A stretch of DNA of 62,094 bases from Desulfobulbus propionicus (GTDB lineage: Bacteria; Desulfobacterota; Desulfobulbia; Desulfobulbales; Desulfobulbaceae), in contig PDQK01000030.1 of assembly GCA_002746685.1 (NCBI GenBank), positions 1 to 62,094 on the forward strand, read 5' to 3'. Shown piece after piece: positions 28,310 through 37,305 of this stretch (position 1 is the first letter of the stretch; each line of letters starts with the position of its first letter). A program made the translations under genes and the position numbers. The notes below the pieces were generated by a model that saw only the letters and a list, made by a program, of their open reading frames with translations, did no database searches and was not told the DNA's origin.

Positions 28310-28327
28310 CTGTCACATTTTTGACAG
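28310..28327. promoter_or_regulatory. Palindrome, candidate operator
   Basis: CTGTCACATTTTTGACAG is CTGTCA-N6-TGACAG, a perfect 6-base inverted repeat about 140 bases upstream of the molybdopterin-binding gene start. The layout resembles a dimeric regulator site of the CRP/FNR size class, but the half-site differs from TGTGA/TTGAT. The regulator is unknown. Confidence 0.3.
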
Positions 28328-28518
28328 GCACCAGACAATCCTTGCATTACGCTGTAATCGTGATGAGGGGCGTATGTCCGGAAGGGATAACCCGCTCGTG
28401 TTATACTGCACTTCTGCCGTCAAAAAACGGCAGCATCTCCTCTTTGGCAGCATAATTGAGGCGGGAAAGGACGGAGAGCAAACTTTTATAGCACGTTTAC
28501 TCCAAAACCAAAATAAGA

Positions 28519-28554
28519 AGAAAAAAAAAGGCGGCAAATGAACATTGCCGCCTT
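28519..28554 (-). terminator. Rho-independent terminator of the Bax-inhibitor-1 gene
   Basis: Read on the minus strand, AAGGCGGCAA and TTGCCGCCTT (28528-28537 and 28545-28554) form a 10-bp stem with a 7-base loop, followed by a run of T (the A run at 28521-28529). It lies 32 bases downstream of the coding end. Confidence 0.85.
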
Positions 28555-28585
28555 GGTGTACAGTTGGTGTTTTAACTCTGTCAGC

Positions 28586-29290
28586 TTAATCCCGTGCTCC
28601 TCCAAAAAAACGCAGCAGCATGAGAAAGAGGTTAATGAAATCCAGATAGAGGGCCAAGGCTCCTATGATTGCGCCTTTGCGAATGGCAGCTTCACCCTGC
28701 TCCATAATCCCCTGCTCCCCCATGGTTTTTATTTTTTGTACGTCATAGGCAGTCAGGCCGACAAATACCAGCACCCCGATAAGGGAAATGGTCCAGTACA
28801 GGCTGGAACTTTGGAGGAAAATATTGACCACAGAAGCCAGGATGATCCCGACCAGCCCCATAAATAAGAAGGAGCCCATTTTCGAGAGGTCTCGCTTGGT
28901 GACCAGCCCATAGACTGCCATTGCCCCAAACATCCCTGCAGTGATAAGAAAGGTGCCACCGATGGATGCCTGCGTATAGGCCAGAAAGACAGTAGAAAGG
29001 GTTAACCCGTTCAGTGCCGAGTACCCCAGAAATAAACCAGTTGCAGTACCAGGTTGTATTTTCTCAATTCGGGCGGACAAATAAAAAACCAGCCCCAGTT
29101 CCGCCAAAATAAGCACAAAAAAAAGCGGGCTGCTGGCAATAGCAAAAGCTAGCCCGGTTTGGGCTGTAAAATAGGCCAGAACACCAGTAATAGCTAATCC
29201 AATGCCCATCCAGTTAAAAACTTTAGCAAGAAAAACGGTCGAGGCCTCTTGTCTTGCCTGTTCCAAGGTCATCATATTTGTTGTTTGCAT
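28586..29290 (-). CDS. Bax inhibitor-1 / YccA family membrane protein
   Basis: Seven-helix inner-membrane protein of 234 residues in the TMBIM/Bax-inhibitor-1 superfamily, whose bacterial members (YccA-like, YetJ-like) modulate FtsH or leak calcium. Hydrophobic helices include ITGVLAYFTAQTGLAF and the C-terminal GALALYLDFINLFLMLL, containing the conserved Asp of the closing helix. Start taken at the ATG 29290, with GGAG 10 bases upstream; the ATG at 29317 overlaps that ribosome site. Single gene with its own terminator. Confidence 0.88.
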   Translation of the reverse strand: MQTTNMMTLEQARQEASTVFLAKVFNWMGIGLAITGVLAYFTAQTGLAFAIASSPLFFVLILAELGLVFYLSARIEKIQPGTATGLFLGYSALNGLTLSTVFLAYTQASIGGTFLITAGMFGAMAVYGLVTKRDLSKMGSFLFMGLVGIILASVVNIFLQSSSLYWTISLIGVLVFVGLTAYDVQKIKTMGEQGIMEQGEAAIRKGAIIGALALYLDFINLFLMLLRFFGGARD

Positions 29291-29611
29291 GTTTCCAAAC
29301 TCCTGTTTTATTGTCATCTTTTACCTATTTCCCTCAAAAAACGAGTCCATCATTGGACCATCCAACTCTTTTTATCACCTACTAGAATAACCATTCAGCA
29401 TCAAAAAACAACTCCTTGTCGAACAGACACCTTTACCAGCAAACCTGCAGCCCATTATGTTGGCAATTATCTTGAGATCAGTGTGTAGGAACAATATAAT
29501 ACGGACTACCCTTTACATGCCAGGCTTTCCTGATAATTGACCAGATCGTCTGATAAAGCAACTTTTTAACTGATCACAGCCCCCGTGATTGGTTACAAAG
29601 GCAAGACCATA
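29291..29611. other. Intergenic region with dispersed motif
   Basis: Divergent promoter region between the Bax-inhibitor gene and the hydrolase gene. It contains no gene. At 29567-29599 it carries one locus of the dispersed inverted motif described separately. Nothing else recognisable. Confidence 0.5.
29566..29599. repeat. Dispersed motif copy A (inverted pair)
   Basis: TTAACTGATCACAG is followed closely by CCCCGTGATTGGTTAC (29582-29597), so the two parts form an imperfect hairpin. The right part is identical over 16 bases to the copy at 37266 and over 14 bases to the copy at 61745. Confidence 0.5.
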
Positions 29612-30634
29612 ATGGGGCATTTCAACACATCGCACATGCAAACGAAAAGAAAAAGGTTGGGCATAGCTATCCTGCTGCTGTGTACAGTTTTCCTGGCTGT
29701 GGAAATTTTTGGCGCTGGTCTGGATACAGCAATGAGACAGAGCCTGCGAGCCCGTATCCAATCAGCTTTCCCGGAGCAGGCTCTGCAATACCACCAGACC
29801 ATGGGATTATCGAAATTTTATGAACAGCATCTACAAAGAACCAAAAAACGGCGCAAAGCACCACCGGTCATTCTGGTCCACGGCCTTGATGAACCAGGCA
29901 AGGTGTGGATGAACCTGGCACCTGCACTGTACCAGGCAGGATATGACGTGTGGATAATGGAGTATCCAAATGATCAGCCAGTTACGCAATCAAGCCAACT
30001 TTTTCTTAAAGAACTCCAGCAACTAGCAAGGGAAGAAATTGCGGAGATATCCATTATTGCACACAGTATGGGCGGATTGGTCACCCGTGAACTGCTGACC
30101 AATCCAGACCTGGGATACAGCGAGCTCTCTCATGTGCATCGCGTCCCAAAAGTGACCACGTTCATCATGGTGGGTACTCCAAATCACGGGTCGCAGATGG
30201 TTCGATTCCGCGTCTTCCTGGAACTACGGGACCAGTTTTCCCGTTGTATTGCCGGGCAATGTGGAGTGCTCAACGGCATCTTTGACGGTGCTGGAGAAGC
30301 AAAAGCAGACCTGCTGCCTGAAAGTGACTTTCTTGAAGCACTAAACAAAAGGCCCCTTCCTCGTGATATTGACATGCTGACCATTGCCGGAAGAGCAGTT
30401 CCATGGAGCACGGATAATACAGCAATGGGGAACACAGCCTTGCAACACTATGGAAAAAACATTGCAGCAAAAATCGGTGACGGCGCGGTGACGGCAGCCT
30501 CTTCCAGGCTTCCGGGTATCAGCCACGTAACAGTTCCAGGAACCCACCTTTCCATTATCCGCAATATCACCAGGCGGAGTACCAGAATTCCCCCTGCCAT
30601 CCCGATTATTTTACAACGGCTGGCAACCCCATAA
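29612..30634 (+). CDS. Alpha/beta hydrolase, lipase-like, membrane-anchored or secreted
   Basis: About 340 residues. An N-terminal hydrophobic segment (IAILLLCTVFLAVEIFGAG) should be a signal peptide or anchor, so the enzyme acts in the periplasm or at the envelope. The fold is shown by VILVHGLDEPGKVW (oxyanion strand-turn), nucleophile elbow AHSMGGLVTREL, VGTPNHGSQM as in triacylglycerol lipases and esterases, and a late His in VPGTHLSII. Substrate unknown; lipid or acyl ester is likely by family. Start uncertain: ATG 29612 is chosen, while a GTG at 29585 lies inside the dispersed motif. Confidence 0.75.
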   Translation: MGHFNTSHMQTKRKRLGIAILLLCTVFLAVEIFGAGLDTAMRQSLRARIQSAFPEQALQYHQTMGLSKFYEQHLQRTKKRRKAPPVILVHGLDEPGKVWMNLAPALYQAGYDVWIMEYPNDQPVTQSSQLFLKELQQLAREEIAEISIIAHSMGGLVTRELLTNPDLGYSELSHVHRVPKVTTFIMVGTPNHGSQMVRFRVFLELRDQFSRCIAGQCGVLNGIFDGAGEAKADLLPESDFLEALNKRPLPRDIDMLTIAGRAVPWSTDNTAMGNTALQHYGKNIAAKIGDGAVTAASSRLPGISHVTVPGTHLSIIRNITRRSTRIPPAIPIILQRLATP

Positions 30635-30971
30635 CTGCCTGCCAGCAGCAGAGTAACAGCCCCCTGCTCTGTTGTATTCCTTCTTCATAGAGCAAGACCT
30701 TGCACTACTGATTACCCCGTCAAACGGGGTAATCACCCTCCTCTTTTCTTTTCCAGAGCCCTGGAGAACGAAAAACCACTCACAACGCATAAAACACTGT
30801 ATCTCCATTAACAATACACATCGACATCAGGTCGATATCGCCCTGTATTTACTCGATTGCACCCTATATCGAATGCACCCCTGACTGGAGCTGCATATAC
30901 TGCAAACAACAGCAGAAAAGTTTTTATTAAACCAACGTTCAAATCATGAAAAACTCAAAAAGGATGCAGTC
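30635..30971. other. Intergenic region with a terminator
   Basis: Contains the hairpin at 30710-30734 and then about 230 bases with no coding sequence, which include the leader of the OmpA-type lipoprotein gene (AAAAAGGA ribosome site at about 30957-30964). Confidence 0.5.
30710..30734 (+). terminator. Hairpin terminator after hydrolase gene
   Basis: GATTACCCCGT-CAA-ACGGGGTAATC forms a perfect 11-bp stem with a 3-base loop about 75 bases after the hydrolase stop. The following ACCCTCCTCTTTTCTTTT is only moderately T-rich, so termination may be partly Rho-dependent. Confidence 0.6.
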
Positions 30972-31616
30972 ATGAAACACACAATAGCCCACCTTATAGC
31001 AGGTTCTGCACTGGTAGCACTTCTTTCAGCATGTGCCCCCATGAACACTAACCAGCAACAGGGAACGGCCATAGGTTCTGGAGTTGGGGCCGGGGTCGGC
31101 GCCATCTTAGGCCAGGCCATTGGTCATAATACCGAATCCACTCTGGTGGGAGCTGGAATCGGGGCTCTGGTGGGTGGCCTGGCAGGGAATCAGGCCGGGC
31201 TGTACATGGATAACCAGGAACGGGAGCTGCGTCATGTGATGGCAGCATCTGAGGCAGCCAGTATCAGCAGGAGCCAGGATGTATTGACCGCCACTTTTAA
31301 AGGGGAAACCTTTTTCTACCATGACTCTGCACAGCTTCTTCCTGGAAGCAGAGCGCAACTCAACAGAATAGCGGCTATCCTTAAAAAATATAACCAAACC
31401 TACATTGAGGTTGGCGGGCACACCGATACCACTGGACCAGCGCAGTACAATTATCACTTATCCAGAAAGCGGGCAGAAGCGGTGAAGCAAGCCCTGATCC
31501 AGCGTGGCGTGGCACCACAGCGCATTACTGCCATAGGATACGGGGAAAGCCGTCCCATCTCTTCCAGCCACGCCATGAACAGGCGGGTAGAGATTATCAT
31601 CAGGCCCATGCAATAA
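30972..31616 (+). CDS. OmpA-family outer-membrane lipoprotein with glycine zipper
   Basis: 214 residues. The signal peptide ends in a lipobox LLSAC (Cys about 21), so it should be lipidated. A glycine-zipper region follows (GSGVGAGVGAILGQAIGH and GAGIGALVGGLAGNQAGL), then an OmpA-like peptidoglycan-binding domain (about 115-214) with VGGHTDTTGPAQYNYHLS and RAEAVKQALIQRGV. It should tether the outer membrane to the cell wall. A good AAGGA ribosome site precedes it. The next gene begins 44 bases later, probably the same operon. Confidence 0.92.
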   Translation: MKHTIAHLIAGSALVALLSACAPMNTNQQQGTAIGSGVGAGVGAILGQAIGHNTESTLVGAGIGALVGGLAGNQAGLYMDNQERELRHVMAASEAASISRSQDVLTATFKGETFFYHDSAQLLPGSRAQLNRIAAILKKYNQTYIEVGGHTDTTGPAQYNYHLSRKRAEAVKQALIQRGVAPQRITAIGYGESRPISSSHAMNRRVEIIIRPMQ

Positions 31617-31660
31617 ACGCTGTTTCCTGTTCATACCTTACAATCAGAAAGGAGGACCAC

Positions 31661-32419
31661 ATGGTATCACTGCACCGAACACTGATCATTTGCATCATCC
31701 CCCTTATCCTTGGACTGGCAACCACAATCCAGGCTGCAAGTTACACCTCAGCCATCAATGCCTATGAGCGAGGTGACTATCACAGCGCGTTCAGGCAATT
31801 GAACAAACTTTCAACCAGCAACGATCCCCATGCGCAATACATGCTGGGCAGGATGTATGCCAGCGGAGAAGGGGTTGACAGAGATTATGTATTAGCCTTT
31901 AAATGGCTCACGCTTGCTGCAGATCAGGGCCTTACTCCAGCACGCAAGTTGCAACAACGGGTAGGTTCCCACCTGACACTGGCAGAAAAAAAATGGGCCA
32001 GGGAGCTTATCGCTGACCATCGTCATTACCAAAGCCGTACTGCGGGTTACAGAGAATACACAGATTCTGCCACCGTTTGTAAAACCCAGAGACACCTGGC
32101 CAAGCTGGGCTATTTATGTGCTCCCATTGACGGGGTAATGGGCAAAAAAACACGCCGGGCGATCAGAAAATATCAGGAAGATCATCAGCTAAAAGTTGAT
32201 GGCCGAATCACCATCATTTTATTGGAAAGTCTCCACATGGTGAGTAATGGTAACCAGGAACCAGTTTTTACCCAGCCATATGTGACAAAAAAAGCGTGTG
32301 GTGCCAAACTGCGCAGCCAACTGAGAAAACTCATCAGGAAAGGGTACCGCCAAAACGCCGCAGAAATCTGGTACCTGCAACGGTTGGAAGAGTTGCTCCA
32401 AACAAGCTGGAGCTTATAG
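31661..32419 (+). CDS. Exported Sel1-repeat / peptidoglycan-binding protein
   Basis: 252 residues with a signal peptide (about 1-25). Two Sel1-like repeats follow (SAINAYERGDYHSAFRQL and AQYMLGRMYASGEGVDRDY), and the second half carries a peptidoglycan-binding domain 1 fold (CKTQRHLAKLGYLC then GVMGKKTRRAIRKYQED). It is probably a periplasmic scaffold bound to the cell wall, with Sel1 repeats for a protein partner. AAGGAGG lies 7 bases before the ATG. Downstream of the OmpA lipoprotein and probably co-transcribed. Confidence 0.85.
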   Translation: MVSLHRTLIICIIPLILGLATTIQAASYTSAINAYERGDYHSAFRQLNKLSTSNDPHAQYMLGRMYASGEGVDRDYVLAFKWLTLAADQGLTPARKLQQRVGSHLTLAEKKWARELIADHRHYQSRTAGYREYTDSATVCKTQRHLAKLGYLCAPIDGVMGKKTRRAIRKYQEDHQLKVDGRITIILLESLHMVSNGNQEPVFTQPYVTKKACGAKLRSQLRKLIRKGYRQNAAEIWYLQRLEELLQTSWSL

Positions 32420-32551
32420 GCGACCTGGAAAGGTAATCGCAAGGGTGAGTATGATTTTCTCAGAACAAAAATATGGTATACTAAACCAGATTGAATGAAT
32501 TAACGACCTGCCGGAGTTGTCTTTTTTAACTCTAACTCATTGAGGATCATA

Positions 32552-34300
32552 ATGGGTGATATCATCACATACCAAAAAGGCGAGGATCCAGAGAAGGATG
32601 CATGGGTTACCAATTTTTTCACTGAAAACCATCTTGCCTATGAAACCTTTCCTGACATGGTGGCATCACCGGAACAACTCAACTTCATGGTCCACCTGGA
32701 CCATGAGCAGCTGTATTACCCCTGTTCAGATGCCCTGTTCAGCGCCATCATTGAAAAACGTGCCGAGACACGGCTCACCTCAGAATACACGCATATATGG
32801 GGACGGTTGGAACGCCTGGTCAAAGAAGTTGTTGAGGAACCCTATAAACAACAGTACCTGCTCAGCCTGCTCTCCATCAAGTACAATCATGAGATTACCA
32901 ACAAGGTACATCTGCCGGGAAGGCTGGAGAAACGATTGCTTGGCATATTTACCACCATCAGCGAAATTGACCGGCCCTTAGCTGAAACCAAAGAAACAGA
33001 AAACAAAAGAGTTGCCCGGTTTCTCACCTCTGACGTATTTAAACAGACCTACGAGTCCCTTGAAGGGCTTGAAATACAAGAAGAAACCACATTATTTGAT
33101 ATTGACATGCAGCTCCACCTGCTGCGTTTACGGCGTTTGTTGCTCATGTCATCACTGCGTTCCATCTGGAAAGAAGATGAACTGCCCAGCGAAAAAAAGC
33201 TCAAAGAAGTCGTGCAAACCCCATTGCACTTTACCCAGTGGGCCTGGTTAAAGGAATGGCTGCATGATGTCGTCCTGGGACGCCGTAAACCATGTATTTT
33301 ATGGCTTGCAGGTCGTTCCGGGGAAATCGTCTTTGACCTGATGATGATACGCAACCTCATGAAACTGGGGATTCGGGTTATCTTAGCTGTAAAACAGGAC
33401 TTTTATTACCACCGGGTTTCGTACATAGATCTGCTTGAAGATCCAACCCTGGAAGGATTACTTGAAGACGCCATCTTTATTGGTGACGCGACTATCTCAA
33501 AAAATAGCCTCTTACACCATCTGGACAGCGACAACCGCCTGCTGGTTATCTCTGATGGTACCAGGGAACCGTTTAACCCGCTCCTGATGTCGGTCACCTT
33601 TGCCCGTTCCTTTAAAGAAGCTGACCTTGTTGTCAGCAGAAGTCCGGGCTGCAGGGAAATCATTAATAACAGCTTTCAATTTACCCGGGACATTATCTCC
33701 ATCATCCCTGGTGATGACGGCCAGGTAGACATTCAGCTCAAGCTGCATCATCCTGCGACCATTCGTTTCCCGCAATCAACCCTGCGCAAAAAAGCAGACA
33801 ACCTGATCAACACGGTCAAACAGGAAAAGGAGCAGGGCAAAAAAATCATGTTTTACTCTGCGATTGTGGGCTCCATTCCTGGACAGTTGCAGACCGCCAA
33901 GGACGTGCTCAATGTTTTTGTCGATCACCTGCGCTCCACCTTGCATGATGTTGTGATTATCAACCCAGGTGAGCATTTTGAAGAAGGGATGGATGCAGAT
34001 GATATCATGTATATGTGGGAAATTTTTCAACGCTCCGGGACCATAGATATCTGGCGCTTTCAAACCGTTGCTGATGTTGAACAGAGTTTTGCGCTCATGC
34101 ACAAGAAAGTACCGCCCGAGTGGAGTGGAAAGGACGCGACCTACTCAACCGGCTGTACCAAGGAGATGGATATTGCCGTTGAGATGCAGCAGCTCTATCC
34201 TGAAATGCAGCTGATTGGTCCTTCCATGGAGAAATTCAGAAGGCGGCGCGAGTATGGGGTGGGCAAGCTCTACGACAGAACCTTGATGGATCGCGGGTGA
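32552..34300 (+). CDS. ARMT1/DUF89-like protein, function unknown
   Basis: About 582 residues, no signal peptide, so cytoplasmic. The region 200-370 resembles the DUF89/ARMT1 damage-control phosphatase fold: GRSGEIVFDLMMIRNLM at the place of the usual DNxGE strand, RVILAVKQDFYYHRVSYIDL, and ADLVVSRSPGCRE. In typical members the Asp and Asn of the DNxGE motif bind the metal; here GRSGE replaces them, so metal use or catalysis may have changed. The C-terminal 200 residues (IMFYSAIVGSIPGQ to GVGKLYDRTL) are a second region without a family I recognise. Start ATG 32552 preceded by GAGGA. Function not known. Confidence 0.6.
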   Translation: MGDIITYQKGEDPEKDAWVTNFFTENHLAYETFPDMVASPEQLNFMVHLDHEQLYYPCSDALFSAIIEKRAETRLTSEYTHIWGRLERLVKEVVEEPYKQQYLLSLLSIKYNHEITNKVHLPGRLEKRLLGIFTTISEIDRPLAETKETENKRVARFLTSDVFKQTYESLEGLEIQEETTLFDIDMQLHLLRLRRLLLMSSLRSIWKEDELPSEKKLKEVVQTPLHFTQWAWLKEWLHDVVLGRRKPCILWLAGRSGEIVFDLMMIRNLMKLGIRVILAVKQDFYYHRVSYIDLLEDPTLEGLLEDAIFIGDATISKNSLLHHLDSDNRLLVISDGTREPFNPLLMSVTFARSFKEADLVVSRSPGCREIINNSFQFTRDIISIIPGDDGQVDIQLKLHHPATIRFPQSTLRKKADNLINTVKQEKEQGKKIMFYSAIVGSIPGQLQTAKDVLNVFVDHLRSTLHDVVIINPGEHFEEGMDADDIMYMWEIFQRSGTIDIWRFQTVADVEQSFALMHKKVPPEWSGKDATYSTGCTKEMDIAVEMQQLYPEMQLIGPSMEKFRRRREYGVGKLYDRTLMDRG

Positions 34301-34315
34301 AGCCAGCGTGCTCAA

Positions 34316-36850
34316 TTATCCAGTGAAAAAACGTAACCGCAGGGCATTGGTAACTACAGAAACAGAGCTGAGCGCCATTGCTGCTCCAGCGATCATCGGG
34401 TTGAGCGCTGGGCCTCCAAAGAAGGTCAACACCCCGGCAGCCACCGGAATACCGATGGTGTTATAGCCAAAGGCCCAGAAAAGGTTCTGGCGGATATTGG
34501 ACATGGTGGCCCTGGACAGAGCCAAGGCAGTGATAATCCCATCCAGGTTGCCACGCATGATAACCATATCGCCAGACTCAATGGCGATATCGATACCAGT
34601 GCCCATGGCTATTCCTACATCTGCCCGGGCCAATGCTGGAGCATCATTGACGCCATCTCCCACCATGGCAACCACATGATCCTGGTGCTGCAGATGCTCG
34701 ATAACCTCAGCTTTTCTGGTGGGCAGTACCTCGGCAATAACCTCATCAATCCCAGCCTGACGAGCAATGGCTTGCGCGGTTATTTCCTGATCACCGGTAA
34801 GCATAATGCAGCGCAAGCCCATTTTTTTCATCCTGGCTACTGCTGCCACGGTTTCATCCTTTAAGGTATCGGCAACCCCAAAAAGTGCGACCAGCTTTTT
34901 ATCCAGGGCCAGATACAGCACTGTTTTCCCTTCAGAGGAAAGGGTATCCACCTTCCCGGCCACTGCAACGGTCTCAACTCCATGCTCTTCAAGGAGCTGA
35001 CGATTGCCCAGCAGGACAGCCACCCCATTCACCTGGGTTGCAATTCCCTTTCCCCCAATGGCTGTAAAGGATTGTGGTTGCTGTAACTGTAACTGGTTCT
35101 GGTGGGCATATTCCACCAGGGCTTCAGCCAGGGGATGTTCGGAATTTTGTTCACTTGAGGCTGCGATCATGAGTACGTGCTGCTCATCAAATCCCTCGGC
35201 AACCAGGATGCAATCGGTCAAAACCGGCTTACCATGAGTCAGGGTTCCGGTTTTATCAAACACCACCACATCGGTCTTTTCAGCCCGCTCCAACACCTCA
35301 CCACTTTTTACCAAAACGCCCAGCTGGGCCCCCCGACCGGTTCCCACCATAATGGACGTTGGCGTAGCAAGCCCCATGGCACAGGGACAGGCGATCACCA
35401 TCACAGCGATAAAAAACCGCAGTGCGGCAGAGAACTCCACGCCACCGATAAAGTACCAGGCCAGCCCGGTGATCAGCGCTAGACACATCACCACTGGAAC
35501 AAAATAGAGACTTATCCGGTCAGCACTGTTGGCAATGGGAGCCTTTGAGCCCTGTGCGGCCTGGACCATCTTCACAATCCTTGCCAGCATGGTCTCATTA
35601 CCCACTTGCTGGGCAGCAACATGGAGCATACCGTTTTTATTGAGGGTTCCCCCAATAACAGTATCCCCCTCCTGCTTGGAAACTGGAAGAGATTCTCCAG
35701 TGAGCATGGATTCATCAACAACGCTTGTCCCAAAGGTAACCTGGCCATCAACAGGGATACGATCCCCAGGACGGATGAGTAACAGGTCGTCCTTCTCTAT
35801 CTCTTCTACTGGAATCTCCTGTTGCTTAAGGTCATCCTGCTCACCTGCTAGCAAGGTGGCTGTATCCGGGGTAAGCTGCATCAACTTGGCAATGGCATCC
35901 GAGGTGTGGGACTTGGAGCGGCTTTCCATATATTTTCCCACCGATACCAAAGCAATCAGTACCCCGGCAGACTCAAAATAGAGATCCATTACCCGTGCAT
36001 GTACATCAATACCCAGAAAAATTTCGACCATGCTCCAGGTTGAGTACACAAAGGCCGCACCCGTTCCCACTGCGATGAGCGAATCCATGTTGGGAGTGCC
36101 ACGAAACAGCGCAGGAAAACCAACCAGGTAAAAGTTACGCCCCAGATACATAATCCCAATCACCAGCAAAAACTGAATAAGCGCAAAGTTGGCTGGATAC
36201 TGATGGCAAGAGATGATTCCCGGCAGGGGGATGCCCAGCATCTCCCCCATGGAAATAACAAAAAGTGGCAAAGCAAGGACAAGGGCAAACAACACATTTC
36301 GCTTCATCGCCTTAAGCCGTTGTGCTGTTTCTGCTCGTTTCTGGGCAAACAGGTTGTGCTGTGCACTCACCGGGCGTGCTACAAAACCAAGCCCGCTGAT
36401 TGCCTCACGAATCTTACGTTGGTTCACTACGCCCTTTTTAAAACGCACCTGTCCAGATTCATCGGCCAGGTTGATGCTTACGGCTTCTACCCCTTCCAGC
36501 CTGGAGAGCACCCGCTCAATTCGGGATGAGCAGGCAGCGCACGACATCCCGCTGATAGCAAGTGTAAGCTGGGCCAGTTCGTCTTCTTCAGAACCAACCA
36601 ACTCAAATCCCAGTCCTTTGACCCGCTCAGTAATCTCTTCCAGACTATGCACATTTTCGTCCCACACCAACTCCATGGTCTCGGCAGCCAGATTCACGGC
36701 TGCGGTTTCCACTCCTTCCATACTGCCTATCACCCGTTCAATTCGGCTTGAACAGGCAGCGCAGTGCATGCCATTAACGGTGAGTTGTCTCTGTTGCATT
36801 TTTTTCAGCGGTTGCTCAGTATTTCTTTTTTTTATGGAACCATCTTGCAC
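34316..36850 (-). CDS. copA: Copper-exporting P1B-type ATPase CopA
   Basis: About 844 residues. Two N-terminal heavy-metal-binding domains ([14 protein letters not shown] and [14 protein letters not shown], both with CxxC), eight membrane helices with the copper-selective CPC motif in [15 protein letters not shown] actuator loop MLTGESLPV, phosphorylation site [16 protein letters not shown] nucleotide-binding motif and hinge [11 protein letters not shown]. Exports Cu(I) from the cytoplasm. The start is uncertain: GTG 36850 or ATG 36799; neither has a strong ribosome site. Divergent from copZ with only 77 bases between them. Confidence 0.95.
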   Translation of the reverse strand: MQDGSIKKRNTEQPLKKMQQRQLTVNGMHCAACSSRIERVIGSMEGVETAAVNLAAETMELVWDENVHSLEEITERVKGLGFELVGSEEDELAQLTLAISGMSCAACSSRIERVLSRLEGVEAVSINLADESGQVRFKKGVVNQRKIREAISGLGFVARPVSAQHNLFAQKRAETAQRLKAMKRNVLFALVLALPLFVISMGEMLGIPLPGIISCHQYPANFALIQFLLVIGIMYLGRNFYLVGFPALFRGTPNMDSLIAVGTGAAFVYSTWSMVEIFLGIDVHARVMDLYFESAGVLIALVSVGKYMESRSKSHTSDAIAKLMQLTPDTATLLAGEQDDLKQQEIPVEEIEKDDLLLIRPGDRIPVDGQVTFGTSVVDESMLTGESLPVSKQEGDTVIGGTLNKNGMLHVAAQQVGNETMLARIVKMVQAAQGSKAPIANSADRISLYFVPVVMCLALITGLAWYFIGGVEFSAALRFFIAVMVIACPCAMGLATPTSIMVGTGRGAQLGVLVKSGEVLERAEKTDVVVFDKTGTLTHGKPVLTDCILVAEGFDEQHVLMIAASSEQNSEHPLAEALVEYAHQNQLQLQQPQSFTAIGGKGIATQVNGVAVLLGNRQLLEEHGVETVAVAGKVDTLSSEGKTVLYLALDKKLVALFGVADTLKDETVAAVARMKKMGLRCIMLTGDQEITAQAIARQAGIDEVIAEVLPTRKAEVIEHLQHQDHVVAMVGDGVNDAPALARADVGIAMGTGIDIAIESGDMVIMRGNLDGIITALALSRATMSNIRQNLFWAFGYNTIGIPVAAGVLTFFGGPALNPMIAGAAMALSSVSVVTNALRLRFFTG

Positions 36851-36927
36851 ATTTTTTTCTGCAGGCTTACTCTATACCAGATAAACACTCGTACGGGTTA
36901 CACATTTTTTACACACGGAGAACATTC

Positions 36928-37122
36928 ATGAATACAGTCAAAATAAACGGCATGAGCTGCCAACATTGTGTGGCATCTGTGCAGCAGGCCCTGGAAGCAA
37001 TTCCTGGTATTGCAAACATCGTGGTTGATTTGGAAAAGAACCAGGCCATCTATGACGGTGCTGTACCCTCTGAAACCGTGGCACAGGCCATTACCGCAAT
37101 CGGCTTTGAAGTGGTTGAATAA
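36928..37122 (+). CDS. copZ: Copper chaperone CopZ
   Basis: 64-residue single heavy-metal-associated domain with the copper site MSCQHC (residues about 9-14; GMSCQHCVASVQQAL) and a typical ferredoxin-like fold. It should hand Cu(I) to the CopA metal-binding domains. CGGAGAAC precedes the ATG by about 8 bases. It ends in a strong terminator. No CueR or CsoR gene is next to the pair, so the regulator is elsewhere. Confidence 0.93.
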   Translation: MNTVKINGMSCQHCVASVQQALEAIPGIANIVVDLEKNQAIYDGAVPSETVAQAITAIGFEVVE

Positions 37123-37166
37123 CGCTGAAGTGCAGCCCCCTTTTTAGACCAGGAAGGGGAAAAAAT

Positions 37167-37205
37167 AAAAAAAGCTTCATCCCCAAAGGAGATGAAGCTT
37201 TTTTT
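37167..37205 (+). terminator. Rho-independent terminator after copZ
   Basis: AAGCTTCATC and GATGAAGCTT form a 10-bp stem extended by A/T pairs, with loop CCCAAAGGA, followed by a run of T. It could also act on the opposite strand. Confidence 0.85.
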
Positions 37206-37208
37206 ATA

Positions 37209-37282
37209 TCTATGGTAACTGATCACGGGCACTTCATCTGGCCACGATCACTGGCGCAGCAGTGCAAACCCCGTGATTGGTT
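37209..37282. repeat. Dispersed motif copy B (inverted pair)
   Basis: Left arm GGTAACTGATCACGGG (37211 region) and right arm CCCCGTGATTGGTTAC (about 37265-37280) are inverted copies of the same 15-base motif with two mismatches, separated by about 40 bases. The right arm matches copy A over 16 bases. It lies between the copZ terminator and the 3' end of the PEP-CTERM gene. Confidence 0.5.
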
Positions 37283-37305
37283 ACTCTCTATTACTTATCT
37301 AAACG

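Larger units (their letters stand above)
28171..28585. other. Intergenic region with operator-like palindrome and terminator
   Basis: No coding sequence recognised. It is the leader/promoter region of the molybdopterin-binding gene on the minus strand and holds a symmetrical motif (28310-28327) and the terminator of the Bax-inhibitor gene (28519-28554). Nothing matching a known riboswitch was recognised. Confidence 0.5.

Noticed and set aside
28171..28585. Possible molybdenum-cofactor riboswitch upstream of the molybdopterin-binding gene
   Set aside because: Looked for the known conserved core; only a simple palindrome and scattered short stems are present, so no riboswitch is claimed.
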